Positions 34,612 to 43,325 of a stretch of 64,000 nt of DNA are shown here, in pieces. This stretch comes from Scybalousia_A sp045221575. GTDB taxonomy: Bacteria > Bacteroidota > Bacteroidia > Bacteroidales > P3. The notes under the pieces were generated by a model. It did no database searches, was not told where the DNA came from, and saw nothing but the letters and a program-made list of their open reading frames with translations. Position numbers and translations under genes: made by a program. The stretch is from positions 31,927 through 95,926 of the forward strand of contig JBGUWU010000010.1 in NCBI GenBank assembly GCA_045221575.1. Reading direction: 5' to 3'. Numbering within the stretch: the first letter of the stretch is position 1; every line of letters starts with the position of its first letter.

Positions 34612-36567
34612 ATGGATAATACACAAGAAGTACAAAACGTACAAATGCAAGAACAAACTGAAAATGTGCAGAACGGGGAGCAAGCACAAAACGAATTAAT
34701 ACAACAAACTCCTCAAACAGAACAATCAACACAAGATACTACTCCGACAAATGAGGAAACTGTGGCAGAAAACGAGAATAAAGTATCTCTTGATGCTATA
34801 ATTGAAGAATATTCTAAGAAGACAAGAGAAGAGCTTGTGGAAGAATTACAAAACATAATCGATAAAAATGATTATGATGAGTTAAAATCAAGAGTACCTT
34901 TGCTAAGAAATACTTTTAAAAACCTTCCTCAACCAGAACCTAAGGTGGAGAAAATTACAAAGAAAGTTACTAATGAGCAAGGTGAAGAAGTGGAAGAGGT
35001 TGTTGAGACTAAAGTAATAGAAGATACTACAGAGGTAAAATTCCGTGAGTTATATAATAAATATAAACAAATTCGTCAAGACTATCAACAAAAAGAAGAA
35101 CAACAAAAGGAAGAAAACCTAAAGAAAAAACATGCTTTGTTGGAAGATTTGAAGAGATTGTTAGATAGTGATCAAACTCTTAAAGAGATATATGACGAGT
35201 TTAATAATATTCAAGAGAAGTGGAAAGAAATAGGTAATGTTCCTCACACAGAAGTAAATAATTTGTGGGAAAATTATCATTTCTTAATAGAAAAATTCTA
35301 CGAAAAAGTTAAGATAAACAGAGAACTAAGAGATTTAGATCTTAAGAAGAACTTAGAGAAGAAATTATTGCTTTGCGAGAAGGTAGAAGAATTATTGGTT
35401 GATGAAGATATAAACAATTCTTTTGCAATATTACAAGGCTATCACACACAATGGAAAGAAATAGGTGCCGTTCCTTCAGATAAGAACGATGAGGTTTGGG
35501 AGAGATTTAAACGAGCTTCTGACGCAATCAATCAAAGAAGAAGAGAATACTATGAAAAACGTACAGAAGAATTAGAAGAGAATAAGGCAAAGAAAGAAGC
35601 ATTATCAGAAAAAGTCAGTGCTATAATCTCAAGAGAGATGAAAACAATGAAAGATTGGAATGCTGCAACAGAAGAAATAAATGCTTTATTCAATGAATGG
35701 AAAACAATAGGACCTATTCCAAAGAAAGATAATGAAACTCTATGGACTAAATTCAAAACCATGATAGATGGTTTCTTTGAAAGTAAAAAAGAAATGCTTG
35801 ATAAATTAAAACAAGCAGAGGAAGAAAACTATAATAAGAAACTTGCTATATGTGTTAAGGCAGAAGAGATAGCAAAAAGAGAAGATTTTGATGCTGCAAC
35901 TAAAGAACTAAAAGATCTACAAGAAGAATGGAAACATATTGGCTATGTGAGAAAGAATTTGTCTGACAAAATTTGGTTACGTTTCCGTGCGGCTTGTGAT
36001 GAGTTCTTTAATAGAAAGAGTGAAAGTTATCTTCAAACACATAGAGAAGTTGAAGAAAATATTAAAAAGAAACAGACTTTGATAGAAGAACTTAAAAACT
36101 TCCAATTCTCAGAAGATAAACAACAAAATGTTGATGCTTTAAAAGATTTTCAAAAACGTTGGTTTGAAATAGGCTTTACTCCAAGAGAAGAGAGAAAGAA
36201 ACTTCAAGAACAATGGGACGAAGTTATTAATTCAAATAGAGATAAATTGCAAATAAGTGCAGATGAGATAGCTTCAAGAGGAAGAAACAATAGAAACTCT
36301 TTTGAGAAGTTGAAAGAACAAGGAGATAATGCGGTAAGAAAACGTATTAAATCACTTGAAGACGAAATAGCAAGAGTTGAAAATAATATGGGCTTTTTTG
36401 CAAATAGTAAGAATGCTGATGTTCTTAAACAAGAATTTGAGAAGAAAATCAATAGATTGAAAGCAGAAATGCAAGACCTTACTACTAAGTTGAAACAGTC
36501 TTTAGAGCCTAAACAAACTGCTGAAAATGAGCAAAAAGAAACTCAAGAACAAATAGCACAAGAATAA
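34612..36567 (+). CDS. DUF349 repeat protein
   Basis: 651 residues, cytoplasmic, strongly charged and mostly helical. After a Gln/Glu-rich start (residues 1-60) come at least five DUF349 modules of about 70-75 residues, each with a W-x-IG element: EKWKEIGNVP, TQWKEIGAVP, NEWKTIGPIP, EEWKHIGYVR, KRWFEIGFTP, each followed by a Trp or Leu and a helix. The end is a coiled coil (RIKSLEDEIARVENNMG...) with a Gln/Glu tail. The family is widespread in Bacteroidetes and of unknown function. It has its own promoter and a long leader, and is followed by a 14-bp inverted repeat and then rpmE2. Confidence 0.85.
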   Translation: MDNTQEVQNVQMQEQTENVQNGEQAQNELIQQTPQTEQSTQDTTPTNEETVAENENKVSLDAIIEEYSKKTREELVEELQNIIDKNDYDELKSRVPLLRNTFKNLPQPEPKVEKITKKVTNEQGEEVEEVVETKVIEDTTEVKFRELYNKYKQIRQDYQQKEEQQKEENLKKKHALLEDLKRLLDSDQTLKEIYDEFNNIQEKWKEIGNVPHTEVNNLWENYHFLIEKFYEKVKINRELRDLDLKKNLEKKLLLCEKVEELLVDEDINNSFAILQGYHTQWKEIGAVPSDKNDEVWERFKRASDAINQRRREYYEKRTEELEENKAKKEALSEKVSAIISREMKTMKDWNAATEEINALFNEWKTIGPIPKKDNETLWTKFKTMIDGFFESKKEMLDKLKQAEEENYNKKLAICVKAEEIAKREDFDAATKELKDLQEEWKHIGYVRKNLSDKIWLRFRAACDEFFNRKSESYLQTHREVEENIKKKQTLIEELKNFQFSEDKQQNVDALKDFQKRWFEIGFTPREERKKLQEQWDEVINSNRDKLQISADEIASRGRNNRNSFEKLKEQGDNAVRKRIKSLEDEIARVENNMGFFANSKNADVLKQEFEKKINRLKAEMQDLTTKLKQSLEPKQTAENEQKETQEQIAQE

Positions 36568-36578
36568 AATAATAAAAA

Positions 36579-36630
36579 AAGTTGCAAAAATATTTACCAT
36601 TATGAAAAATAAGTAGTATTTTTGCAACTT
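36579..36630. promoter_or_regulatory. 14-bp inverted repeat ahead of rpmE2, with a -7-like box
   Basis: Arms AAGTTGCAAAAATA (36579-36592) and TATTTTTGCAACTT (36617-36630) are perfect, with 24 bases between. The right arm contains TATTTTTG, a match to TAnnTTTG, 46 bp before the L31 start. It could be a terminator of the DUF349 gene, an operator, or a leader structure. Confidence 0.5.
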
Positions 36631-36675
36631 GAATTTTTAGAATAAGTAAGTATAACAAAAAAACAATATAAGGTA

Positions 36676-36945
36676 ATGAAGAAAGATATTCATCCAAAGA
36701 ATTACAGAGTTTGCGCATTTAAAGATATGTCCAACGAACAAGTTTTTTTAACTCGTTCTTGTGCTAATTCAAAAGAAACTATAGAGATAGACGGAGAAAC
36801 TTACCCTCTTATTAAATTGGAAATTTCAAATACATCTCACCCTTTCTTTACAGGAAAGGTTAAGCTTGTGGATACAGCTGGTATGGTTGATAAGTATTTG
36901 AACAAGTACAAAAATCGTAAACCAATGGGTAACGTTGCAAAATAG
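36676..36945 (+). CDS. rpmE2: 50S ribosomal protein L31, type B
   Basis: Large-subunit ribosomal protein of 89 residues. It has the type B length and the conserved MKKDIHPKNYR start, FLTRSC, EISNTSHPFFTGK and a C-terminal VDKYLNKYKNR. The zinc-binding CxxC pair of type A L31 is not seen (only Cys in RVCAF and RSCAN), as expected for type B. It stands between a perfect inverted repeat and a probable terminator, so it is likely transcribed alone. Identification is secure. Confidence 0.95.
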   Translation: MKKDIHPKNYRVCAFKDMSNEQVFLTRSCANSKETIEIDGETYPLIKLEISNTSHPFFTGKVKLVDTAGMVDKYLNKYKNRKPMGNVAK

Positions 36946-36968
36946 TTTTTGCGTAAAACAAAATCAAT

Positions 36969-37017
36969 AACAAGTGTCTTTCGTCTTTAATTGAGGGAAG
37001 GTGCTTGTTTTTTTTTA
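36969..37017 (+). terminator. Probable terminator of rpmE2
   Basis: AACAAG (36969-36974) and CTTGTT (37004-37009) enclose an imperfect stem with G-T pairs, followed by a long T-run. Confidence 0.55.
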
Positions 37018-37103
37018 ATTAGAAATTTTTATTTAATTAGAAATTAGTAATTAGAAATTAGTAATTGGGGGGACAAAAAGATGGCCAAATTACTGTAAGT
37101 AAG
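37016..37103. repeat. Heptad-repeat element, locus 7
   Basis: Units of ATTAGAA/ATTAGTA lead into a changed core, GGGGGGACAAAAAGATGGCC, which then rejoins the family at CCAAATTACTG(T)AAG. It lies just ahead of the MutS-like gene. Confidence 0.65.
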
Positions 37104-37110
37104 TAGAAAA

Positions 37111-38487
37111 ATGAATTTCAAACAAGCAATAAACGATTTTCCTTTATTTAAAAGTATATATGAGCAACTTGTTATTAAAACAAGCATGGGAAGAGACTAT
37201 CTTTTCTCTTTGTCATTCTCAAAGGATAAGGATTATTTAGAAAAGCAATATCTTTTAATAGAAGATTGTCAAAACTTTATTTCTTCTTTGAGTAATAATG
37301 ATAAAATGCTTTTGGAATGTGTTTTGTATGATATTCACAATATAAGTGGCAGCCTTAACTTAATAGAACAAAAGGAAACTCTTGATGATGTCGGCTTGTT
37401 TGAGATAAAAGCCTTTTGTTTAGCTTGTAAAAAATTGAAGACAATGATAAAACCTTTGCAAAGCGAAGAATTTGTTTTTAATGATTTACAAGAAGTTATC
37501 TCTTTATTAGACCCTGAAGGTTTAGAAGTAAATCAATTTTATGTTTATCCGGCTTATCATAAAGATTTATCTGAAAAAAGAAAACTCTTTGAGACCTATA
37601 AGAAAGAAGAAGACATTAGAGCAAACGAGGTCTATGAACAAATTCTTGAGATTGAAAGTATAGTTAGACAAGAACTTTGTGAAAAACTTCTTGTTTATGT
37701 TGAAAAGATAAGAGAGGATATTCAACGTCTTGCTCTTTTAGATATTACTATTGCAAAGGCAGAATTAAATCTTGTCTTAAATCTTGTAAAGCCAACGATT
37801 GCAGATGATTTACAAATAAACTACGTGAAAATATTTAACCCAATAATAAAGCAAGCTCTTAATAAACGGGATAAAGATTTTCAACCTATAGACATTACAA
37901 TAAAAACAGAACCAATACTTATAACAGGAGCCAATATGGCAGGTAAAACAGTTGTTTTAAAAACACTTGCACTTTCACAACTTATGATACAGTTCGGCTT
38001 TTTTGCTCCTTGTGAAAAATGTAGTGTGCCTTTGTTTGAAGATGTGCTATGTTCTATAGGGGATAATCAAGATGAAAATGAAGGCTTATCATCTTTTGCT
38101 TCAGAAATTCTAACGTTAAATTCTATTATAAAAAAGATAAAAGATAAAAAACATTATCTTATTCTTGTAGATGAGTTGGCGAGAACAACCAATCCAATAG
38201 AAGGAATAAAACTTTTACAAGGATTTATATCAACTCTGTCTTTAGGTAGTTCTCTTTCTGTTGTTACAACTCATTACTCTAATATAAAAGTTAAATGTCA
38301 TAGACTTAGAGTGAAAGGCTTTGTTGGTAAGAATTTACTTCCTCCTATTTCAATAGCAAATCTTTCAGACAATATAGATTATTCTCTTGTTGAAGACAAT
38401 AGTAATGAAGCTCCAACAGAAGCGATAAATCTATGCAAACTTTTAGGAATAGATAGTGATTGGATAAATGCAACTTTGCAAGAATAA
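37111..38487 (+). CDS. MutS-like ATPase without mismatch-recognition domain
   Basis: 458 residues. The C-terminal third is a MutS-type ATPase: Walker A TGANMAGKT near residue 273, Walker B LILVDELART near residue 350, then TTHY. The N-terminal part is helical like the MutS core and lever, but the mismatch-binding domain and connector are missing, so it is not a repair MutS. From memory, short MutS-like proteins of this type accompany lysine aminomutase genes in Fusobacterium and Porphyromonas. Here it lies before citDEF, though citDEF has its own promoter. A role in remodelling a metabolic enzyme or binding nucleic acid is open. Confidence 0.75.
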   Translation: MNFKQAINDFPLFKSIYEQLVIKTSMGRDYLFSLSFSKDKDYLEKQYLLIEDCQNFISSLSNNDKMLLECVLYDIHNISGSLNLIEQKETLDDVGLFEIKAFCLACKKLKTMIKPLQSEEFVFNDLQEVISLLDPEGLEVNQFYVYPAYHKDLSEKRKLFETYKKEEDIRANEVYEQILEIESIVRQELCEKLLVYVEKIREDIQRLALLDITIAKAELNLVLNLVKPTIADDLQINYVKIFNPIIKQALNKRDKDFQPIDITIKTEPILITGANMAGKTVVLKTLALSQLMIQFGFFAPCEKCSVPLFEDVLCSIGDNQDENEGLSSFASEILTLNSIIKKIKDKKHYLILVDELARTTNPIEGIKLLQGFISTLSLGSSLSVVTTHYSNIKVKCHRLRVKGFVGKNLLPPISIANLSDNIDYSLVEDNSNEAPTEAINLCKLLGIDSDWINATLQE

Positions 38488-38503
38488 GTTTTCAATCAAA
38501 TAT

Positions 38504-38534
38504 TTTGTTATACAAAAAAAACAGAGTAAATTTG
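38504..38534 (+). promoter_or_regulatory. Promoter of citDEF
   Basis: TTTG at 38504-38507, 19 bp, TAAATTTG at 38527-38534. The match is perfect in sequence and spacing, 50 bp before the citD start. Confidence 0.62.
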
Positions 38535-38584
38535 CCATCTATTTTTAAAACTTTTATACATATTTTAACAAAAATATAAAAATC

Positions 38585-38863
38585 ATGGATATCAAACAAG
38601 CTTTCGCTGGTACTTTGGAATCTGGCGATATAATGATTAAGATTGAGCCTAACGAAAAGCAAGGGCTTGAGATTAATCTTGAGAGCACAGTTGCTTATCA
38701 GTTTGGTGAGCAAATAAAGAGTGTTATTCAAGAAACATTAAAAGGTTTGGACATTAATAGTGCTGTTGTTACTGCAACTGATAAAGGAGCTTTAGATTGC
38801 ACTATCCGTGCCCGTGTTACAGCAGCTGCTGTTCGTGCCACAGGAAAAGATGTGTGGGCATAA
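38585..38863 (+). CDS. citD: Citrate lyase acyl carrier protein (gamma subunit)
   Basis: Carrier subunit of citrate lyase, which splits citrate to acetate and oxaloacetate. It has 92 residues. Ser13 in AGTLESGDIMI is the expected attachment site for the phosphoribosyl-dephospho-CoA arm. It starts the operon citD-citE-citF under its own promoter. The genes that make and load the arm (citX, citG) and acetylate it (citC) are not in this stretch, so they must be elsewhere or be replaced. Confidence 0.93.
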   Translation: MDIKQAFAGTLESGDIMIKIEPNEKQGLEINLESTVAYQFGEQIKSVIQETLKGLDINSAVVTATDKGALDCTIRARVTAAAVRATGKDVWA

Positions 38864-38902
38864 GAATTTTTTGTATAATCAATCAAAACAAATCAAAGAA
38901 CT

Positions 38903-39790
38903 ATGCAAAGATTAAGAAGAACAATGATGTTTGTTCCGGGCAATAATCCAGCAATGATGTCAGATGCTTTTATTTATGGTCCTGACTCAATAATGCTTGA
39001 TTTGGAAGACTCGGTAACGATGGCTGAAAAAGATGCCGCAAGACTTTTAGTTCATAATGCATTAAAGACAATAGACTATGGCAATACAGAAATGGTTGTC
39101 AGAGTTAATCCTTTAAATACTCCTTACGGAAAAAAAGATGTTGAAGCTGTTGTTAAAGCAGGTGTAGATGTTATTCGTATGCCTAAAACAGAAACAGCAG
39201 AAGAAGTACAAGAACTTGAAGCAGAAATTGAAAAAGTAGAAAAAGAATTAGGTTGTTTAGGTAGAACACAAATAATGGCTGCTATTGAAAGTACAAAGGG
39301 AATTATCAATGCTTATGCTATAGCTACTGCATCAAAACGTATGATGGGTATTGCTTTAGGAGCAGAAGATTATTGTGCTAACCTAAAAACACAGAGAACA
39401 CCTTCAGGTGATGAACTTCTTTTGGCAAGAGAAACCATTGTTGTTGCAGCTCGTGCAGCAGGTATCTATGCTTTAGATACTGTTTATTCAAATCTTAATG
39501 ATATGGAAACATTCCGTAAAGAAGTTGAACTTATCAAACGTTTAGGATTTGATGGTAAGAGTATAATAAACCCTCGTCAAATAGAAATTATCAACGAAGT
39601 ATTTACTCCAACAGAGAAAGAAATAGAAAAAGCTAAGACTATTGTTGCAGCAATCAAAGAAGCAGCAGCAAAAGGTTCAGGCGTTATTGCAGTAAATGGT
39701 AAGATGGTAGATAAACCTGTTGTTACAAGAGCAGAACACACAATAGAGTTGGCTTTAGCTGCAGGTGTAATAACAAAGGAGGATTTATAA
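38903..39790 (+). CDS. citE: Citrate lyase beta subunit (citryl-ACP lyase)
   Basis: TIM-barrel enzyme that cleaves citryl-ACP to acetyl-ACP and oxaloacetate. It has 295 residues, as usual for CitE. Characteristic stretches are RRTMMFVPGNNPAM, SIMLDLEDSV with the metal-binding acidic residues, MVVRVNPLNTPYG, IMAAIESTKG and MMGIALGAEDYCANL. It lies between citD (39 bp) and citF (1 bp). Some stand-alone CitE-like proteins use other substrates, but the complete citDEF set makes citrate the likely one. Confidence 0.93.
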   Translation: MQRLRRTMMFVPGNNPAMMSDAFIYGPDSIMLDLEDSVTMAEKDAARLLVHNALKTIDYGNTEMVVRVNPLNTPYGKKDVEAVVKAGVDVIRMPKTETAEEVQELEAEIEKVEKELGCLGRTQIMAAIESTKGIINAYAIATASKRMMGIALGAEDYCANLKTQRTPSGDELLLARETIVVAARAAGIYALDTVYSNLNDMETFRKEVELIKRLGFDGKSIINPRQIEIINEVFTPTEKEIEKAKTIVAAIKEAAAKGSGVIAVNGKMVDKPVVTRAEHTIELALAAGVITKEDL

Positions 39791-39791
39791 T

Positions 39792-41327
39792 ATGAGTACA
39801 TTAAAAGAAAGAAAAGCCGATATGGAGCAAATTGCTTCTAAGATGGGCAAACAAGTATATAAAGAAGGTGGAAACAAAGCTATAACTTTCCGTAAAGATT
39901 ATCAAAAAGAATCTGCAAAATTAGTTTCTTTAGAACAAGCAATTAAACAAAGTGGATTAAAAGACGGTATGACAATTAGTTTTCATCATCATTTTCGTGG
40001 TGGAGACAAAGTTGTTAATATGGTTGTTGATAAGTTAGCTCAAATGGGCTTTAAAAATCTTCGTTTAGCAGCTTCTTCATTACAAGATGTTCATGAACCA
40101 TTGATTGAACATATTAAAAATGGCGTTATTACTTCTATTTCTACTTCTGGTCTTAGAGGTAAGTTAGCTGATGCTATTTCAAGAGGTTTAATGGAAGAAC
40201 CTGTTGTTTTCCGTTCTCACGGTGGTAGAGGCTCTGCTATTATTAATGGTGATGAACATATAAACGTTGCTTTTATTGGAGCATCTTCATCTGACCCATT
40301 AGGTAATGCTTGTGGTTTTTCAAGAAGTGAGAATGCAAAATCAATTTGTGGTTCTTTGGGTTATGCTATTCCAGATGCACAAAATGCAGATAAGGTTGTA
40401 ATACTTACTGATGATTTAGTTGCTTATCCAAATACTCCTGCATCAATTAGTGAAAGTTATGTTGATTACGTAGTTGAAGTAGAAAGTGTTGGAGATTCTT
40501 CAAAGATTGCTTCTGGTGCAATACGTGATACTAAAAATCCAAGAGATATACTTCTTGCAAAACAAGCCGCAAAAGTAATTATCAATGGAGGATACTTCAA
40601 AGATGGATTTTCTATTCAAACTGGTTCAGGAGGTGCTTCTCTTGCTGCAGTTAAATACATTCGTGAGAGTATGATAGAAAAAGGTATCAAAGCTTCATAC
40701 GCTCTTGGTGGTATAACTGCTCACATGGTTAAAATGTTTGAAGAAGGTTTAATAGAAAAACTTATAGACGTTCAGTCATTTGATAAAGTTGCTGCAGAAT
40801 CAATACGTGATAATGAAATGCATAAAGAAGCTTCTGCAAACGAATATGCTTCTGCAGATGAAAAGGGTAGTGCAACACACTACTTAGATATGGTTATCCT
40901 TTCAGCATTAGAAGTTGATGTTAATTTCAATGTTAATGTTCTTGTAGGTTCTGATGGTATTATCCGTGGAGCTATAGGTGGTCACCAAGATACAGCAGAA
41001 GATTCAGCTCTTTCAATTATTGTTTGTCCATTATTGAGAGGAAGAATACCTTGTGTTGTTGATGAAGTTACAACATTAATTACTCCAGGTTCAAGCGTAG
41101 ATGTTATTGTTACAGAATATGGTATTGCAGTAAATCCTCGCCGTCCAGAAATAGCAGAACGTCTAAAGAAAGCTGGATTAAATATTGTAGATATTCATGA
41201 TTTAGCAGCAAAAGCAAAAAGTATTATAGGTAATCCTGCTCCATTGCCATTTGGTGATAAAATAGTAGGTGTTGTTATGAATAGAGATGGTTCTGTTCTT
41301 GACGTTATTAAAAATATTAATGCTTAA
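39792..41327 (+). CDS. citF: Citrate lyase alpha subunit (citrate:acetyl-ACP transferase)
   Basis: Moves the carrier protein from acetate to citrate, completing the citrate lyase cycle. It has 511 residues, normal for CitF. Features include SFHHHFRGGDKVVNMV near residue 62, FRSHGGRGSAI, GFSIQTGSGGASLA, and the C-terminal VVDEVTTLITPGSSVDVIVTEYGIAVNPRRP. It starts one base after the citE stop and ends before a strong terminator, closing the operon. No citrate transporter is seen nearby. Confidence 0.94.
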   Translation: MSTLKERKADMEQIASKMGKQVYKEGGNKAITFRKDYQKESAKLVSLEQAIKQSGLKDGMTISFHHHFRGGDKVVNMVVDKLAQMGFKNLRLAASSLQDVHEPLIEHIKNGVITSISTSGLRGKLADAISRGLMEEPVVFRSHGGRGSAIINGDEHINVAFIGASSSDPLGNACGFSRSENAKSICGSLGYAIPDAQNADKVVILTDDLVAYPNTPASISESYVDYVVEVESVGDSSKIASGAIRDTKNPRDILLAKQAAKVIINGGYFKDGFSIQTGSGGASLAAVKYIRESMIEKGIKASYALGGITAHMVKMFEEGLIEKLIDVQSFDKVAAESIRDNEMHKEASANEYASADEKGSATHYLDMVILSALEVDVNFNVNVLVGSDGIIRGAIGGHQDTAEDSALSIIVCPLLRGRIPCVVDEVTTLITPGSSVDVIVTEYGIAVNPRRPEIAERLKKAGLNIVDIHDLAAKAKSIIGNPAPLPFGDKIVGVVMNRDGSVLDVIKNINA

Positions 41328-41348
41328 ACAATATCTATAATTAATTTA

Positions 41349-41380
41349 AAAGCCATATACTTTTTTGTATATGGCTTTTT
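41349..41380 (+). terminator. Terminator of citDEF
   Basis: A perfect 12-bp stem AAAGCCATATAC/GTATATGGCTTT with a 6-base T loop, then a T-rich tail. The A-run on the left also allows use from the other strand. Confidence 0.78.
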
Positions 41381-41478
41381 ATTTTTTATTTTTTTTGTAG
41401 AATCTGTAACTTAAAGCTAACTCAGAGCATGTAAATTAGCATTTGTTTCTATTTGCGTTACTTTTGACTAAAATAGAC

Positions 41479-42177
41479 CTAAAATTTAATGATGTATGGT
41501 GCTAAGAATGCTAAAACAAGGAAAAAGATAGCTATAGAAAGACCTATATTTGCCAATCGTATTCCTATTGATGCGAGCCTATTTTCTTTATCATTCTTAT
41601 TATAAAATCCATCAACAAAATCTGCTGCTCCACCAAATACAATCGCTAAAATTATTTCTATCCATTTTCCGCCAAAACCTACTCCATGAAGATAAACAGG
41701 GAATAGTTTTAGCATTCCTTGTATTCCACCCAAACCTGAAGCAAAATAGTTTATTGTTGAAGTAAGATATTTAGTAATTATATAACCAACAATGCCTGCA
41801 GATAATAAACCTAAGAAAAATACTAACAGAGAAATATTATTATTCTCAATATTCTTTCCTAAATTATTATTTTCTACTTTATCTTTAATATTTTGTTTGA
41901 TATTGAATGATTTTGAAGGTTTATTTTTAAAATCATTTACCCAATTTAATGTAGTTTGTCCAATATTAACAATATCTGTTGGTTTGATATAGTATGGTTT
42001 ATTTGGCTCTATTCTATGATAATTAACATAGGTTCCATTTGTAGATTGTAAATCAACTATTTCATACAAATCATCATTGTGTTTAATAATTTTACAATGT
42101 TCTCTTGACATCATTTCATCGTCAAGAAAAGAAACATCATTTTTGGAACTTCGTCCATAAGTTTTTACTTGTTTCAT
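41479..42177 (-). CDS. FHA-domain membrane protein
   Basis: 232 residues. The N-terminal forkhead-associated domain (about residues 6-85) has its phosphothreonine-binding signature intact: GRSSKND, SREHCK and STNGTYVN. After an Asn/Lys-rich linker there are about three membrane helices (near 112-138, 165-185 and 205-230). FHA domains read phosphothreonine, but no Ser/Thr kinase is seen in the window. It stands alone on the minus strand downstream of kce. The combination suggests a membrane sensor or scaffold whose partners are unknown. Confidence 0.8.
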   Translation of the reverse strand: MKQVKTYGRSSKNDVSFLDDEMMSREHCKIIKHNDDLYEIVDLQSTNGTYVNYHRIEPNKPYYIKPTDIVNIGQTTLNWVNDFKNKPSKSFNIKQNIKDKVENNNLGKNIENNNISLLVFFLGLLSAGIVGYIITKYLTSTINYFASGLGGIQGMLKLFPVYLHGVGFGGKWIEIILAIVFGGAADFVDGFYNKNDKENRLASIGIRLANIGLSIAIFFLVLAFLAPYIIKF

Positions 42178-42352
42178 ATCAAAAAAAATATTTGTTTTCT
42201 CCGAATAAAAAGAAAAATTTCTTTCTGCGTCATTTATTCTATGATAAGCACTTGCAAAGTTAATAAAAGTTTTTAGAAGATGTTGAAAATTTAAGAAAAT
42301 AATAAAAAAAATGACTTCTTTTTACAATTAGTTTTTGATTATTGAAAATAAA

Positions 42353-42387
42353 AATAGGGATAAGTATCTTTGCAATACCTATCCCTA
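42353..42387 (-). terminator. Terminator of the atoD-kal-kce run
   Basis: ATAGGGATA (42353-42361) pairs with TATCCCTAT (42379-42387). On the minus strand a T-rich stretch follows. Confidence 0.65.
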
Positions 42388-42413
42388 TAGAGTAATGTTA
42401 TTATGTATATTTA

Positions 42414-43244
42414 TTATCTCCTTTTTAGAGAAAGAATTTCTCTTGCTTCATCGCTTGTAGCAATTCCTCTGCCAAGTTCTTTAGCTAAACGAACAACTTT
42501 ATCAACAAGTTCTCCGTTAGATTTTGCAAGCACACCTTTTTCTAAGTATAGATTGTCTTCAAATCCAACTCTAACATTTCCGCCCATTGCTATACCAGCA
42601 GCAGCCATTGGAAAAGCATGTCTGCCTATGCCTGTAACTGTCCAAGTGCTACCTGCAGGAATACCATTAACTAACCAACAAAGATTAGGAACGGTAGCAG
42701 GAGTACAACCATAAACGCCAAGAACAAAGTTAAACTGCATAGGATCTGCAGGAACTTGACCTTTGCGAGCCATTGTTAAGATAGTGTCAAGGTGTCCCAT
42801 TTCAAAACATTCGTATTCTGGTTTAATACCTTTTTCTATCATACGTTTTCCGAAAGCTCTCATTGTTGGCATAGTGTTGTCAAAAATATCATCGCCAAAA
42901 TTACAAGTACCACAATCCAAAGTAGCCATTTCTGGTATTGGAGTCGTGTCTGTAGATTGCAATCTTTCATCAGGAGTCATTCCCACTGCACCTCCTGTTG
43001 AAGGAATAAGGATAACATTAGGGCAAACCTTATATATTGCCTCTTCACATTCTTGAAAACGTTCTCTACTTTGAGTTGGAGTGCCATCATCTTCTCTTAC
43101 ATGTAAATGAACTATTGCAGCACCAGCATCAACAGCACTTTTTGCTTCTTTAACTATTTCCTCTACGGTATAAGGAACAGCAGGGTTTTGCTCTTTAGAA
43201 ACCTCTGCACCACATATTGCCGCTGTAATTATAAGTTTTTCCAT
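42414..43244 (-). CDS. kce: 3-keto-5-aminohexanoate cleavage enzyme
   Basis: Zinc enzyme of lysine fermentation: 3-keto-5-aminohexanoate plus acetyl-CoA gives 3-aminobutyryl-CoA and acetoacetate. It has 276 residues, the length of the studied enzyme. His46 and His48 in VHLHVRED and Glu229 in RVGFEDNLY fit the known zinc ligands, and the middle holds STGGAVGMTPDERL. It follows kal and atoD on the same strand, exactly the enzymes that use its products. Other members of the BKACE family have different substrates, but the neighbours settle this one. Confidence 0.93.
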   Translation of the reverse strand: MEKLIITAAICGAEVSKEQNPAVPYTVEEIVKEAKSAVDAGAAIVHLHVREDDGTPTQSRERFQECEEAIYKVCPNVILIPSTGGAVGMTPDERLQSTDTTPIPEMATLDCGTCNFGDDIFDNTMPTMRAFGKRMIEKGIKPEYECFEMGHLDTILTMARKGQVPADPMQFNFVLGVYGCTPATVPNLCWLVNGIPAGSTWTVTGIGRHAFPMAAAGIAMGGNVRVGFEDNLYLEKGVLAKSNGELVDKVVRLAKELGRGIATSDEAREILSLKRR

Positions 43245-43267
43245 CTTTTTTCCTTTTAAGAAAACAA

Positions 43268-43304
43268 TAGGAGTAATAAAATTTGATTATACTTATTACT
43301 CCTA
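43268..43304 (-). terminator. Intercistronic hairpin between kal and kce
   Basis: TAGGAGTAATA and TATTACTCCTA form a perfect 11-bp stem in the 81-bp gap. It could terminate part of the transcription or stabilise a processed mRNA end. Confidence 0.5.
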
Positions 43305-43325
43305 AACGTATTGTGTTATGATTTT

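Noticed and set aside
37111..38487. A true DNA mismatch-repair mutS
   Set aside because: The mismatch-binding domain with its Phe-x-Glu motif and the connector domain are missing, and the length is about half.
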